A stretch of DNA of 64,000 nucleotides, from positions 239,885,741-239,949,740 of the forward strand of contig CM041465.1 of the NCBI GenBank assembly GCA_023213395.1, written 5' to 3'. Every line of letters starts with the position of its first letter. The stretch's first letter is position 1. The position numbers and the translations under genes are program-made. This document shows positions 32,192-44,397 of the stretch, piece by piece. Below the pieces are notes generated by a model that did not search any database, was not told the origin of the DNA, and saw only the letters and a program-made list of their open reading frames with translations. This DNA comes from Cycas panzhihuaensis. Lineage: Eukaryota > Cycadophyta.

Positions 32192-32705
32192 TATTTGCTC
32201 CTATTGATATAGGTAGTTATGGTTACTTAGTTATCATGGGTGATTATGAGTTAGATAACAAGGGTTATGAGCCCCCTCATTGACATGTCACCTTGGTTTC
32301 ACGTGCACCTAGGGAGATATATCGATCAGATATTCCTATTTTTCTTCATTCTACATTGGCTCTCGAGCTGTTGGTTCTGAACCAGCCACTTCTTTCATCT
32401 TTTTGCCCTCCCTGAGTGGTTGCACGTAGGTGTCTACATCGATGGGCCACTCGTAGAGGTACTTTTACTTCACGGTATAGATCCTTATCCAGGACCAAAG
32501 CCAATCCTACTCAGATGCAACCTTGCCATGTGATCTATCACCTACCAAGTCTGTTGCACTTATTTGGCTTTGACCAAAACCATTTTGCTTATAGGCCTAA
32601 CCACATAGAGCCTACCCTTCATGAACTATCTCCAATTCTATGTGTGACTACCCCTACCCTTGCGTCGACTAGGCACACCTCTCTCTCCCTTTGTGCTCCA
32701 AAATA
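32192..32705 (+). pseudogene. Element B linker remnant, RT-integrase core absent (unit 1)
   Basis: FAPIDIGSYGYLVIMGDYELDNKGYE matches the linker of C and D. About 200 bases later comes a short stretch without clear identity (TFTSRYRSLSRTKANPTQMQ) that ends in a stop at 32704. The text then equals the post-pol region of C. No RT or integrase motif fits in between, so about 2.6 kb is missing. The breakpoint differs from that in C. Confidence 0.7.
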
Positions 32706-33432
32706 AGCCCAAACTACCACCCTAGGTGCATCTCCATTACTCCTAATCACGAGTGGAATGGCATCTTAGGGTGGCCTTCTTACTTCTTTTGGGTTTCTCC
32801 TGTTGAACCCCTTATCCCCCTTTCTCTGGGGGCCCCGTCTTCCTAATTGGATGTGTTGTCCCTGTCGCTCCTAAGCTTGGGTTCATTCCCCAACTAGGAT
32901 GGCGTGTTGTTGTATCGTCACTCCCTTCCCACTGGCACTTCCTTTGAATATCCCACTATGCTCCTATGTGGACATGTGTGCCACCCTACCTCTTAGCCTC
33001 ACATATGTCTATCGTCGTTGATCATGGTGATTATGTGTATGCCTGCTCGGAATGTGGCCTTACATGAGATGAAGTGTCTATACCTCAAACAATTCTCTAT
33101 CACAAACCATATGGGAATCACTAGAAAACAGCATAGCATATACCTCCTCATTCACTCGTGCACTCTCATACATATACATACATATAAAAATAAATATACA
33201 TCATCCATCATCATGTGTCATCACACACATTAGTATATATCAAATGGGGTGCTAATGGCCTTGTCTATATATACAAAATCATCATGTGTCATATCATACA
33301 ATGGTATGGTACATCATCTGTGGGAAGTCAGAATCCTTGCATGGAGGAGTACAATTATATGGCAACGTATGGTGACTCCCTAGAGGTCCAGTGCTTTCCC
33401 ATATCACATCAAAAACTACTACAACCTACACT
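32706..33432. other. Convergent 3' region of element B (unit 1)
   Basis: Homologous to 23830-24459. AT-rich with TA and CA runs. No gene seen; the short plus-strand ORFs here do not match any element domain. Confidence 0.55.
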
Positions 33433-35349
33433 CTAGTATTGCCCTGCTCCCTGGGCATCATCTCCTGTTCAATGTGATCCCTCTCCTAGGGACCACATAT
33501 CTCCCAGACTCCTCCAGCATCTTAGGGAACTCATGGCCTCACTCCCCTCATCCTGAGGCCTCCTCATGGTCGTCTTCACCATGTGGGTATAGGTCCTGCT
33601 CCTTCATGACCTCGATGCCATTTGACCTACCAGTTGATCATATCATGCATGGATACGATCCCTCTCCCCCTCCACTCCTCAGAGTCACTCCTCTAGTACT
33701 GCTATACTAATGCGACTCTCTGCATCACCACCTACTCATCCCTGAGCCTCTAGAGCCTAGACCTAGACTCGTAGTACATCTCTCTCCATTGTGGTCATAT
33801 CCAACTCTCCTTACAGTCGTCCCACCCTTGCCTCGTACTCCTAGAACTCTACTACCCACACATCTCTAGCCCTAACTAAAGGGGCGAACACCGCTATGTG
33901 GTTCCCTATCAATCGTGGCTCCTCTCCTACCTGGATGGGAGGTTGTCCCTCTATGTAGACCTGGGGAAACATCTCCTAGACTACTACTTCAATCAACCTC
34001 CTAATGTTCACCACTCCTACAAATACAACATGCCACGTATGAGTATATACACCAAATAAATCAAATAAAGCATAACAACTAGATATCTAGTAATCGAAAG
34101 ATGATGGGTAAGGGTAGTGTCTCACCTGCTGGAATTGTTGGCTCCCTGACTTGGCCGATCACCTCCTCCTCAGGTCCCCTAGCTACTGTTGGCACCTTCT
34201 CCTCCTATGGTACCACCTCTCTAACTACTTGGCCTGTTAGAGCACCTCCACCCTCCATTGCTAGTGCTATCACTGCCCAGACTCTCCCTACTATCCTTAG
34301 CTTCTGGACAGGCATCCGGGAAGCTCCACCTCTCCCTATAGTCCCTTATAGTCCTCCCCTCCTGTGGCTCTTGATGGCCCTACCTCTCCTTCTGCAGTCC
34401 CTGATGGACCTGCCTCTCCACCTACTACTGCTGATGGGCCAGCCCCATCACCTTCATTGCCCTCGCCATCGTCGTCTCACTCATTAGGGGCACCTCCTAC
34501 TCCTTCTACCTCATCATTGCTATCCCACCTCACCTCTCTATACAGATCTGTTGTGTAGTTGGTCATGGTAAGGAGGTCTAGCGATGTAGCCTCGACTGAG
34601 TTCCTAACATGTGCTTGGTCCTCGATTCCCTTAAACCGAGTCTGCCACCTATGGACCATAGGAGCCCATGTTGAGATCAGGTGGGACCCTCCTGGTGGTG
34701 CCGTTGCTTTGAAGTGGTCAAAGAACCAGAACTATAATAACGTGTTGTATGATAGTCCTCCTCTCCCCACTACCTTGATGGCATCCAATTAGGTGACCAG
34801 GTTTGTCATGATCAGCATGGTGCAATGTAATCTCTCCCTGACTTTAAATCTCCTCACAGCATCCATCCATCTCCCAGGTATATCCCTATAATTCTGTTTC
34901 TGGGATATCTAGAACATAATGCACAGAGTAATCAACTTTCTGACGTGAGGAATGCTAAACATGAGCATGCTCTAGATCAGTATACCTCTCCTCTCCTATT
35001 AGTCTTGACCTATGAAGTAGGCCATTGCCTCTCTATGTGTAGTGTCATTACTAGGCAGTGTACCTAGTCACAATGGTGCTCCAACTGCTGGTACTTCCAG
35101 GATCCTCCTAACATCTCCTGGTGTGACTGTAATGTCTTCTACTTGGGGGAGATGGAACACATGCCTCCGTCGATCCTAATACAAGACTATATCCACTAAG
35201 AGGTGTTGGTTTGGTGCATACTGCAGCATCTAAATGGCCTTTAATAGGCCACATCTTCCCAGTACTCACTGATCCTTGTAAGTCATCATCTCAATAAAGC
35301 TAATCATGGAAACTCCTATGTTTTCGAAGTTCTCTACTATGATAACTAC
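33433..35349 (-). pseudogene. Antisense PMD-like gene of element B (unit 1)
   Basis: On minus, TTTTACAG precedes 35349. The reading resembles that of C and D but is more decayed: a helical start (ISFIEMMTYKD-like), the HLP-VEDITVTPGDVR block, an acidic Gly-rich segment (EVRWDSNDEVEGVGGAPNEG) near 34530-34470, an intron of about 109 bp with the same donor (CAG|GTGAGACACTACCC) as in unit 2, and a stop at 33433-33435. The direction, exon layout and position between pol and the second RNase H are the same as in C and D. Confidence 0.65.
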
Positions 35350-35493
35350 CTGTAAAACCTTAACACACAATTAGAGCCTCTCCAAACCTACCTGCCAACC
35401 TTTCAAGACTACCTCTCACTCCTCTTGAACTGAGATCTAGCTCTCCTTTAGGCCATCTTTTATGTTTTTTAGCTAGTCTGCCTCTGCACCACA

Positions 35494-35592
35494 CTAAACG
35501 CTGTGGTATCGTAGAGTTTAGCATGGGGCCTACTGAAATTTTATCCAAATCTCAGCAGCCTCGTGACAAAGATCACAACACTGTGATCTTTG
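35494..35592. repeat. Paired dyads in the antisense leader (element B, unit 1)
   Basis: CTAAACGCTG...TAGAGTTTAG (about 35494-35522) and a perfect hairpin with 11-bp arms, CAAAGATCACA and TGTGATCTTTG, around ACAC (35567-35592). Confidence 0.75.
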
Positions 35593-36002
35593 TTGCAGTG
35601 TTGGTGTCACCCCCCAAAAATAAGGGGTTTCCAACCTAAAAACTGAAAAATGTTCATCTAGGTGGACCACACTCGAGCCCATCAGGACCAGGGCTTCCTA
35701 ATGCCTTGATCCTACCTCTCGTTGGGTCTAATTCAGACTCCAAGAGATCACCATTTTCCCTCAAGGGGCCCAAAATTACATTAAAAATTACTAAAAAGTA
35801 ATCAAATTTAATTGACGAAATAGGTTTGGGTACAAGTGATCCACTCACTCGATCTGGTCTTGCTACCGCCATCTCATCTCCCTGGTCCTACTAGCTATCT
35901 CTGCATCTTAATTCAATGGTCGGATCTCTCCCTGTGTGCCTCTGAAGTCAGGCAGCACTCCACTACATAGAGGGAAGGGCTCTGATTCGTCCATGAGCCT
36001 GT

Positions 36003-36042
36003 GAAAATGAATTCCATTTTCATCGAGTTTCCTTTATATAGG
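36003..36042 (-). promoter_or_regulatory. Promoter of the antisense gene (element B, unit 1)
   Basis: On minus, CCTATATAAAGG (about 36031-36042), then GAAAATGGAATTCATTTTC (36003-36021). The unit 2 copy is at 56795-56835. Confidence 0.65.
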
Positions 36043-36161
36043 CGAGGGCCCCAATGGGCACTTCTCCCGTTTCTCTCATCATGATAGCCCTTGAGACCAT
36101 CTCATTTCTATAATCACCTTTGCCTTCTAGGTCCGTCTCCAGTTTAACCCCTGTGTCCTTA

Positions 36162-38900
36162 TTTCCTGGCTTCCGGGAATAGATACGGAATCATCGACTC
36201 AGGTAAGTGTAGGTATGCTTCTCACCTTATCATTGTTTCCTTTTTATGATAAGTGTAAGCTTGCACGCTTGCATGTTATGATCTCGTAGGTGATCTTATC
36301 ATCATCTACATTTATTCATCCTATGACGACTATAGCGGGGGCATACTCCTAGCAAATGTGACACCCCGGTGGCTATTCCACTTCTTGCATTCTGCCCTAC
36401 TCACCTCTAGATCCATTTGGCTCATATCACTCCTGCCCATGCGATGACCCATCATTGTTTGGTTGACTTGTCACATCTCTTGAGTCCTACTTTTGCTCTT
36501 TTTGACTTGTTTATTAGCTCGTCTACCCTTGGGTAGGTGTCTCAGCCCCCCATCAGCCTCATTTGTCATTGGCCCATAGCCCTGGCTGGCTGGCTGGGCC
36601 AGATTTGGTCTCTAGTCCTGTACTGCAGTGAAATTCGCGGTACCACCACAAATTCTGCGGTACCATGAAATTTGTGGCGGGGCAACTATCTCAAATTATT
36701 TTTTAAAAAATCCATCGTGGCAATTTTGCATATATTATGAAATTGCCACATGTTTCGCGACTTAACTCACCACCAGCTGTGCCCTAATCACTCATTTAGG
36801 GTTTAGGCTGGGTATTTAAGTCCTCTCTAAGTCATTTTTAGGATCTTTTTCTCATTTTTTGGATGCTCCTCAAGGAAAAATGCCCTATGCTCTACTATTT
36901 CCTACTACTCCACTGTTGCTACAGGTCTTGCACCTCACTTCCAGTGCTTAGCTCTCCTTTGGTATGGCTAGGACATCTTCCTAGCCCTTGACATGCCTTG
37001 GAGAGGGCCTCTTTGGAGAGATCTCAACATTTCCTTGCTCATGCAACCATTAAGCATCCTCAAAGTATAGGTGTTTCCTTCAAACTAATTAGCAGGGGTT
37101 CCAAACCTACTGTTCCACAGCTCTTTGGTAGATTTATCATCCTTCTTTCAGCAGCTCTTGACTGAGGCAAAAGCCTCTGCTCTCTTTCTCAGGTATTTGT
37201 TGGATTTAGTTGCTTTCTTGTCCAATTTATGCCCTATGTTGCATGTCATCCCTAGTCCCTTTGGGTTTGCTCTTTGAAGGTTATTTTGTCTTACTTTGGG
37301 CTATCCTTTTTCTACTATTAGGGCCTCCTCTCCTGCGTTTCTTACCCAAGACAGCGGCAAAGAGACGTTACACAAGGTTTGGATGAGAGCTGTGTGGATT
37401 CCGCACCACCTTCTATGCTCCCTAAGAGGCTTTTTTCCCTCCAAACTTTCCCTCTTGCCCCGTGCTACTCTTGGCAGTAAAACAAAGGTTTGTTGGCCTA
37501 TTTTTAGCCACTGAAATTAGTGCTATCACTAATTGCAGCGCTGGTTTGAGGGCTTGCACCTTGATCTGGGCAACTCACATAAGCCCTAGCTACTCGTCCC
37601 TTGCACAACTTCTTTCTTGGCAACCCGGTTTGCTTTCTATAGCACCCCGGCTTGTTGTTGATCCTTTTGGGCTCCCATTTGACCCTTGTTGCCTCTATTT
37701 CCAGCCCTCTTACATAACCTTACCCTCGTTGCCTCGTGGCTTCTCGAGGGAAGGTAGGGCTTGTTCCTTGTGGGAGGTGGGCCACTCTGAGGCTTACCGG
37801 TTTACTCACCGTCTATTTTGGTTATTTTTCCTCTATAATTTATCATCATAATATTGAATACTAATGTGCATGTATTTAAGTTTAAGTTTGTCCCATATGT
37901 ACATGTATTGTTAGAATTTTCTATTGTATGCTAGCACCCTTTCTCTGGAAAGGGGGATACCCACATTTACTTGTAGGTATGTGGAGGATGCAAAGGATCC
38001 ATTCCTCTTTCCTCCTTCCTGGGTAAGTGTTTCCATTTATGTTTTACTTTAGTATTTCATTTGTTGCTAGTATTTTGTTCATTTCCTTTCCTTTCTTGGT
38101 ACTTTAGTACTATTTTCAGGGAAGGTAAGGAAGCCCCACATTCCGGTCTACTGTAATCCTTCACGTCTGTCGTGCCTTATGGAGTAACTTCAAGTGCCTC
38201 GTGGGAATGTTGTCGCTTCGTCATGCCTCTATTCTGGGTACATACTCTTTCTCTACTCCCATCTCCCTTTTTTCTTTTGCATTTTGGTGCAATAGTAATT
38301 AGCTCATTGGAAGGAGAAAGGGAAATCATCCTCCGTCTTGGTTTACATTTTGTTCACTTTATTTCCTATATTATATTTACCGTAAGAAAAGGTCCTAGGA
38401 AGTCCTCCCCTTTCACCTTTTCCTCTTCTCTCTTGCAAACTTCCCCCTTGCTTGACCAACTTGCTTGCTTGGTTAGTTTGCTTACACACACCATAACCTC
38501 TTCCCTTTGGTTATTCCCTTTGTATTCTCTCAGTTTTTCGTCTAGCTGGGTAACCGAGGAGATCCCATTCGTAGGTCATTCGCTTGCCTACCCTTTTCTT
38601 GTTTCCCTTTGCTCTAGGGAAACCCTTGAAGGGTTTTCTCCTTCTCCTTCTGGCCATCCAACGGTGGGAGGATCCTTCTCTTAGGTCAACCCAGGCTAAC
38701 CCTATGCCTTTTCTCCTTATTTGAAGTGGGGAACCACTTCCAGGTAGCTAGATACCATTTGCAGGTGCCGAACTCATGCTCCAGTGCACGGGGTGCCCTG
38801 TGTGGTATTTACCTCACTTATATGTCTTTCCTCCATTGTGCCATCGACCACCTTTACCATTGCTACTTAGTTAGGTAGCTATCCCATAGACGTGCATCTA
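36162..38900 (+). repeat. Copy of solo LTR E in unit 2 (lacks its first two bases)
   Basis: Same as 16206-18944, ending ...GTGCATCTA before GCAACACG. TATA-like GGTATTTAAG at 36811-36820. Confidence 0.93.
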
Positions 38901-41037
38901 GCAACACGTAAGTGAGATATGCATAATGTGACGTCTATGTATAAGTTAGTCAAAGGGAGCGAGAAACGAAGAGCTCACGTCTGGGGGAGACTATCTATGT
39001 GTAACAAAATAACTATGAAGGAAACAAATATGCAAATGCATAGATGTGTTCTTTCCCTTCTTTTTCATTTGCTATGTGTTTATAATATGCACGCACATGC
39101 ATAGGAAACAATGCTATAGGAAAAGGGACAAAAAGGAGAAAGGGGAATACTTGGATCTGGTGCTTGAGTGAAGCGTTGCGTTTCCTGTTACTTTACGTGC
39201 CTCCCTGCTCTACTTGTCACATTGGTGAGACCCACCAGTGATGGTTGCTGTGAGTAGTCAAAGGGGGCTAACTTACCTCCCCAATGTGTATGAAAAACTA
39301 AAGCAAAGTAGAGCAGTGACAAAGGAAAATGAGAAACAACTGACAAGGGACTAACCTGTTAATCAACTTATCTCATATTTAACTCTACGATCTCAAGATC
39401 TGTCAATCAAATATACAAGTTTCTCCCTCTCGAAAGAGGGGATACAAAGTACATCTAATATATGTGCTTAAATATGGAAAAGCTGAAATCAAGCTAAATC
39501 AAAACATATGCATATTATTCCAAAGAAAAATAACTCCAACAGGATTCCAACAAACAACCACCTCAACTGATACCCAAACAAAGGACTTAGCCTCGGAATG
39601 GCTAGCTCACCCATGGAAATCCCCTACATGGCCTTAGGGAAGGAGAGATGAACTACAATGATGACATAGGGCAACAAGCAAAAAAGGGAAAACCAGTAGG
39701 ACAACGTATAAGCATACCCAAAAGAATGAGGTGCTATGAGCAGCAGATCGTCTAGTGGGATGGGCTACGGGTTATGAACCAACAAGGAGTGGTTTTGGGG
39801 CTTATGAGGTGCCCAAAACTAACAAATGAGGGGCTGGAACCAATGTGGTAAGGGGCTTCCAATGCTAGTTTAGATTTGAGGAGTAGGTTCCCAAGTCCCT
39901 GGCTAAACTTTAAGGGAGGCAATGGGTGTAGGGGGGAAGAAAAGAAGGGTTTGGACGCTTGGGGAGAAGGTCTACAAGGGGGAATGGCCCCACCTTTCTC
40001 CCTCCACTTTCTTTTGTATCACCCCCTCTGTACAGCCACCTTAAAGTAGGCTTGCAGGATAGTAAAGGGAAGTATTACAACACCCAAATCCAAAGATCTA
40101 GTACTAAATAGGTACAGAATCAAAGAAGGTAAATGAACCAAGCATTTATTCATAAAATGATAAGGAAAAAGCATAAAATCTTAAGGCAAATATGGATGGT
40201 ACCTTATAGCAGAAAGTGAGTGTATCTCTGCTGGAAAATAGCAGAAAAGACCTGCACTTGATAGGGTTTGATGGCTGGTTTTGAAGGAGAGGCCACTGTG
40301 AGAAATACCACTATGAAAAGAGCAGTTACTGCGAAAAGAGCGAGAACTGCCATGTGAGTTTTAAAAAACTTTTTTGAATAGTCGTACCGTAGTAAACATT
40401 GTGGTACCACAACAAATATCGCGGTACCGTTAAGTTTATAGTGGTACAGGCCTTAAGGCAAAAACCAAGCCAAAAATGAGGTCTGAAGCTAAGCAGAGAG
40501 TAAGTTAGGGCTAAACAAGCTGGGAATTGGTGCCCAGGTGACTAACAAGTTGTCAGAAAAAGGAACAGGTCTCAATCAGGGATTTTGTCATACTTGGAAG
40601 ACGAATCGAAGTATGAACAAGACGCTGTCAAAGGTGAAATGCGACTGGCTAAGGTGTCCTGAGGGGCCGTGGAGATGATGCAGATGGCTATGTGCCATAT
40701 GGGGTGTAACATTCGTTGAAGAATGCCCCCACTATAGATCATCATAGGCTGAGTGGTGTGCGGTAGGCACATGCAGTGTGATCAAGTGAGAAAGCAATGC
40801 AATCATACAAATGGTAGGTAAGCATACGTCAGGTAATCTATACTAAACAACATCGGTCAAGCAAGAGTAGAGATGGGAGCAAGGGCATGCCCAACTTACC
40901 TGAGTTGATGCATCCTAAGTCCATTCCCGATAGTCGAGAAACACAGGGTGATGCATCCCATCATCCCAAGATGGGATGCATACCTGAGCTTACCTGAGTT
41001 GATGCATCTCAAGTCCATTCCTGATAGTCGAGAAACA
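38901..41037 (-). repeat. Copy of element D 5' LTR part 2 in unit 2
   Basis: Corresponds to 18945-21115 and is followed by CAAGG, a mutated copy of the CAGGG target duplication. D's body and the other part of its LTR are not in this unit. Confidence 0.9.
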
Positions 41038-41042
41038 CAAGG

Positions 41043-42015
41043 CGATGCCCTTAAGTGGTCTTATCGCCTCCTTGCCCACTCTATCTTTTCATTCCAATAA
41101 TTGGTGGAGGAATTTATCAACTACTTTGATGTAGCTCGCCCATTTGAGAGTGGAATGAAATCCCTCCTATCGCTCAAACAAGGTCATGATGAGATGAATC
41201 ATGGCTTTATGCGATGATTCCATGACCTTCTTCACTCCACTAAGGCCACGTTGCCCGAGGAGTTGAAGAGAGACCTTTTCGTTAATGCACTTCATCCCGA
41301 AGTACATGTGGAAGTCCTTAAAATGGGGGCGACCACATGCGACTCCACAATTATAAAGTGCTTAGCGCTTGAGGCTATTGAGATCCAGGCTAGACTCAAG
41401 AAGCCTCTCAAGCCCTCATAGCGACGTGAGGCACCACCTCCAACTAAGGATACTAAACCCCAACAATCCTCCAGGTTTACTTCTCACCCGACTGAGAGGA
41501 CTTTAGACCCCCTCACATTTGCCATACATTCGTTCGAACGTACAATGAAGGAACTCAAGTTACAAGCCCCTTCATCTCCAACATCCAACAAATAAATTCA
41601 ACAAGTAACCCAAGCTTCCCTCCCCAGGAATGGAAATGCCCAGTCCTCTCAAATGGGGAAGACAGATCCCTCGCTTGAGAAGAAGTAGTGCTCCATTCAT
41701 AGGGAGTGCTTCCATAATGACTCACGTTGTAGGGCCCAGTATCCCAAGGATGCCCCTCGATGTGACTCCTCCCCTAAACGAGCTTCAAAGCCTAATTTAG
41801 ACCAACTAGTTCACAAGGATCTGTTCCCCAAATATGGGGAATGCGATCGCAACACTCAATCCAAGAATAACCAAAACTGAGGAAGATCGCCAAATTCCCG
41901 TCCTTCCCATGATAAAGGGAAGCGCACTTGAGATTCGTCCTCTTCCTCCCGTTCCCCTAGCCATCGCACTCCATCACCTTCACAGCCCCATAACAAGGGA
42001 AAGAAGGTGATCTAA
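41043..42015 (+). pseudogene. gag: Element C gag C-terminal half, unit 2
   Basis: Same content as 21121-22093. More stops (for example CCCTCATAG after LKKPLKP, and AAGTAG before the knuckle), but the knuckle here reads CSIHRECFHNDS, keeping the first Cys. Confidence 0.88.
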
Positions 42016-42800
42016 ATGATTGAGTCTACTCCTTCGTATGCCCTCACCCGGTCTCAAGCTGCCAAAGAAGCAGCCAATATTTCTTCCTCTACTCCTTCTG
42101 ATCTGCTTCCAGAGAACCCTCCTCTGGAAGTACCTCTCTTCCCCAAGGCTATTCCTGTGTACCTGGGTCATTACGATTTTCGAAGGGCACTTACCCAACC
42201 TACCGTGAAGGGTAAGCCTTTCTCCATCATGGACTTTCTCCATCATGGACGAGCTTCATACCATTGTGGCAGGAATGTCCTTGATGGACATTTTGAGGAG
42301 TTGTCCCGAGTAACAGGCTCTTCTCTTGGAAGCCTTAGGATCAAATGACATATCTATCCATACTTTAGGCATCACCCAAAGGACCTTCCTCCTGCGTGTG
42401 AAAGGGAATGTCAGTGGAACTTCCCATTCATTATTACCATTGATACACTCGATTGTACCCAACGAAGGACTATTGTCGACAATGGTTCTTCCATAAATGT
42501 CATGCCCTTACGTGTCATGCAAGAGCTTGGTATTTCTACCTTAGAACCTGTTCCATGGTGATGCCAAGGTTATGACGGTAGCGAAAAGACTCCATTGGGA
42601 TCTATCACGATTTCGCTCACCCTCAAGGGCAAGACTGCCCTTGTTGATGTTATAGTCCTCGACGTCGACGTCAACTACAACCTTCTCTTAGGTCGACCAT
42701 GGCTTGACCAGATGGGAGTCGTGTATTCAACTCTCTAGGGACAACTTAAATTCGTCCACGATGGATGAATGAGGGTTATTCCCCGTGAACGCCCACTTTC
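42016..42800 (+). pseudogene. pro: Element C pre-protease and protease, unit 2
   Basis: Opens IESTPSYALTRSQAAKEAAN. A 16-bp tandem duplication (TTTCTCCATCATGGAC at 42219-42234 and 42235-42250), absent from unit 1, shifts the frame. The active site keeps VDNGSSINVMPL, and VIVLDVDVNYNLLLGRPWLDQMG is intact. TGA and TAG stops sit at the same places as in unit 1 (after EPVPW and after VYSTL), so they predate the duplication. Confidence 0.88.
42219..42250 (+). repeat. 16-bp tandem duplication specific to unit 2
   Basis: Two adjacent copies of TTTCTCCATCATGGAC. Unit 1 (about 22296) has one copy, so the event is younger than the 20-kb duplication. Confidence 0.9.
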
Positions 42801-43767
42801 CAAACAAACCTATCCTATTAATCTGGTAAGCCAAGGACCTTCTACTTATGCCTCAGCTTGCTCCATTGGTATACCCAATCCATCTGAAGAAGATCCTGCA
42901 TCTTCTTTTCCTAGTCTTATGCATTTCGCTCCTATTGGCATTGGGAGCTACGGGTACCTTGCTTCGTTTAGTGACGATGAGTTGCACGATGAGGGTGAGG
43001 ATCGTCTCTACCCTGTCTCTTTCCTCCACACTAGTAAGTCGCACCCATCCCATTCTAGATCTCCATCTAGAACCTCTCTCACTGGTGAGACTAGCCACTC
43101 ATATGTGTCACATGTCATTACTCGTGTTGACTCATCCATCATCAGTTCTTCCTCTTCATCACCCCCCGCAGATGATGGCTTCGAAGAATTGCCTTTCGCT
43201 CCTTCCGAGGAGCCCTTTCTTGACTCTCCCTTAGAGTCTGTCGAGAATGTTGGGCAACTTGACGACCATCACAGTCTCGTTGGCCCCACTTCCTTTAGCA
43301 CTTCATCTATTCAGAGTAAGGTCATCCATGGGGTGGATTATTTTGAAGATAATAAAGCCTTGCCTGAGTACTTGGCAGGCTTCGTGCCCAACCCAGTGGA
43401 GATTCCCTCTCTATGTGTTTCTCTTTGAGGTCTCATTGATGAGGAGTCAATCTGTCAGGCTTACCTTTTGGACCTCGAAGCTTTGGACGAGAGATGTCTA
43501 GCCACTTATTAGGCTAACCTGGCATCCAAAGCTCGCTCACAAAGGACCTATAATAAACATCTTCATTCCTATCCTTTGTTTCCCGGGGACCATGTCCTCA
43601 AACTTGAATATCTTCATGACCATTTGACCAAATTTGAACCTCGATAGGTTGGCCCTTTCGTCATTATCGAGACCCTCGGTAATGGTGCTTATAGGATTGC
43701 CACCTTGGAAGGACTTGAGTTTGAGAAAGTTGTTAATGGAAAATTCCTTAAGACATTTTACTCGTGA
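42801..43767 (+). pseudogene. int: Element C linker and integrase tail with RT-integrase deletion, unit 2
   Basis: A 219-codon open stretch (42769-43428) carries the linker, then the fusion ...AGFVPNP-VEIPSLCVSL at about 43394, and then the integrase tail to 43767 with stops. Identical breakpoint to 23456. Confidence 0.85.
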
Positions 43768-44397
43768 CCTCGTTGTCAATTCACCCACACTTCGAAATGA
43801 GCCTAAACTACCATCTTAAGTTGTTCCCATTTCTCCCAACCATGGGTGGAATGGCAACTTAGGATGGCCTCTCCTGTTTCTTTCCAGTTCCTCTCGTGAA
43901 AATAATGTTCCCATATCTTTTTGGGACTTTTGTCCTCTTATTTGGGTATCTCCCAGTTAGGACGACGCTCTGAAGTATCGTTACTCCCCCCTCTCACTCA
44001 GTATTTCCTTCACATATCCAACTATACTCCTCCATGGACATATATGTTGCCTTATTTCTAACCCCACATGTGTTTATCACCTCTACTCATGGTAGTTGTA
44101 TGTGCTCCTGTTAGATATATGGCCATGCATAGAAGGAAATACGTGTATCATATAACAAAGCATCTATAATATATATAACAAACATACATGTCATCTAGCA
44201 CATACAATATACACATCATCTCGTATCAAAATGGGGTACCAATTACCCCGTCTATATATATACATCAAAATTAGGAATCATATTATACATATGGGAAGCC
44301 GGTGTCCTTGTAGGAGGGGTACAATCATATGACTCTATATATAACCCCCTGGAGGCCCGTGCTTTCTCCCATCAAAATCAGATACATGAGTACTATA
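43768..44397. other. Convergent 3' region of element C, unit 2
   Basis: Counterpart of 23830-24459. No gene. Confidence 0.55.

Larger units (their letters stand above)
16206..36161. repeat. Tandem duplication unit 1 (about 19.96 kb)
   Basis: The block from two bases inside the E LTR to inside element B is repeated head to tail at 36162-56953. Order and orientation are the same throughout. Offsets are 19,956 near the start, about 19,940 in C, and 20,787-20,792 after an 836-bp deletion in this unit near 29116. Stretches compared by eye differ by about 2-6%, mostly transitions. Confidence 0.95.

Noticed and set aside
36150-36180. Junction of the units read as a normal LTR insertion site of a second solo LTR
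   Set aside because: The LTR lacks its first bases (TG), no target duplication is present, and the whole 20 kb downstream repeats unit 1, so a segmental duplication explains it better.
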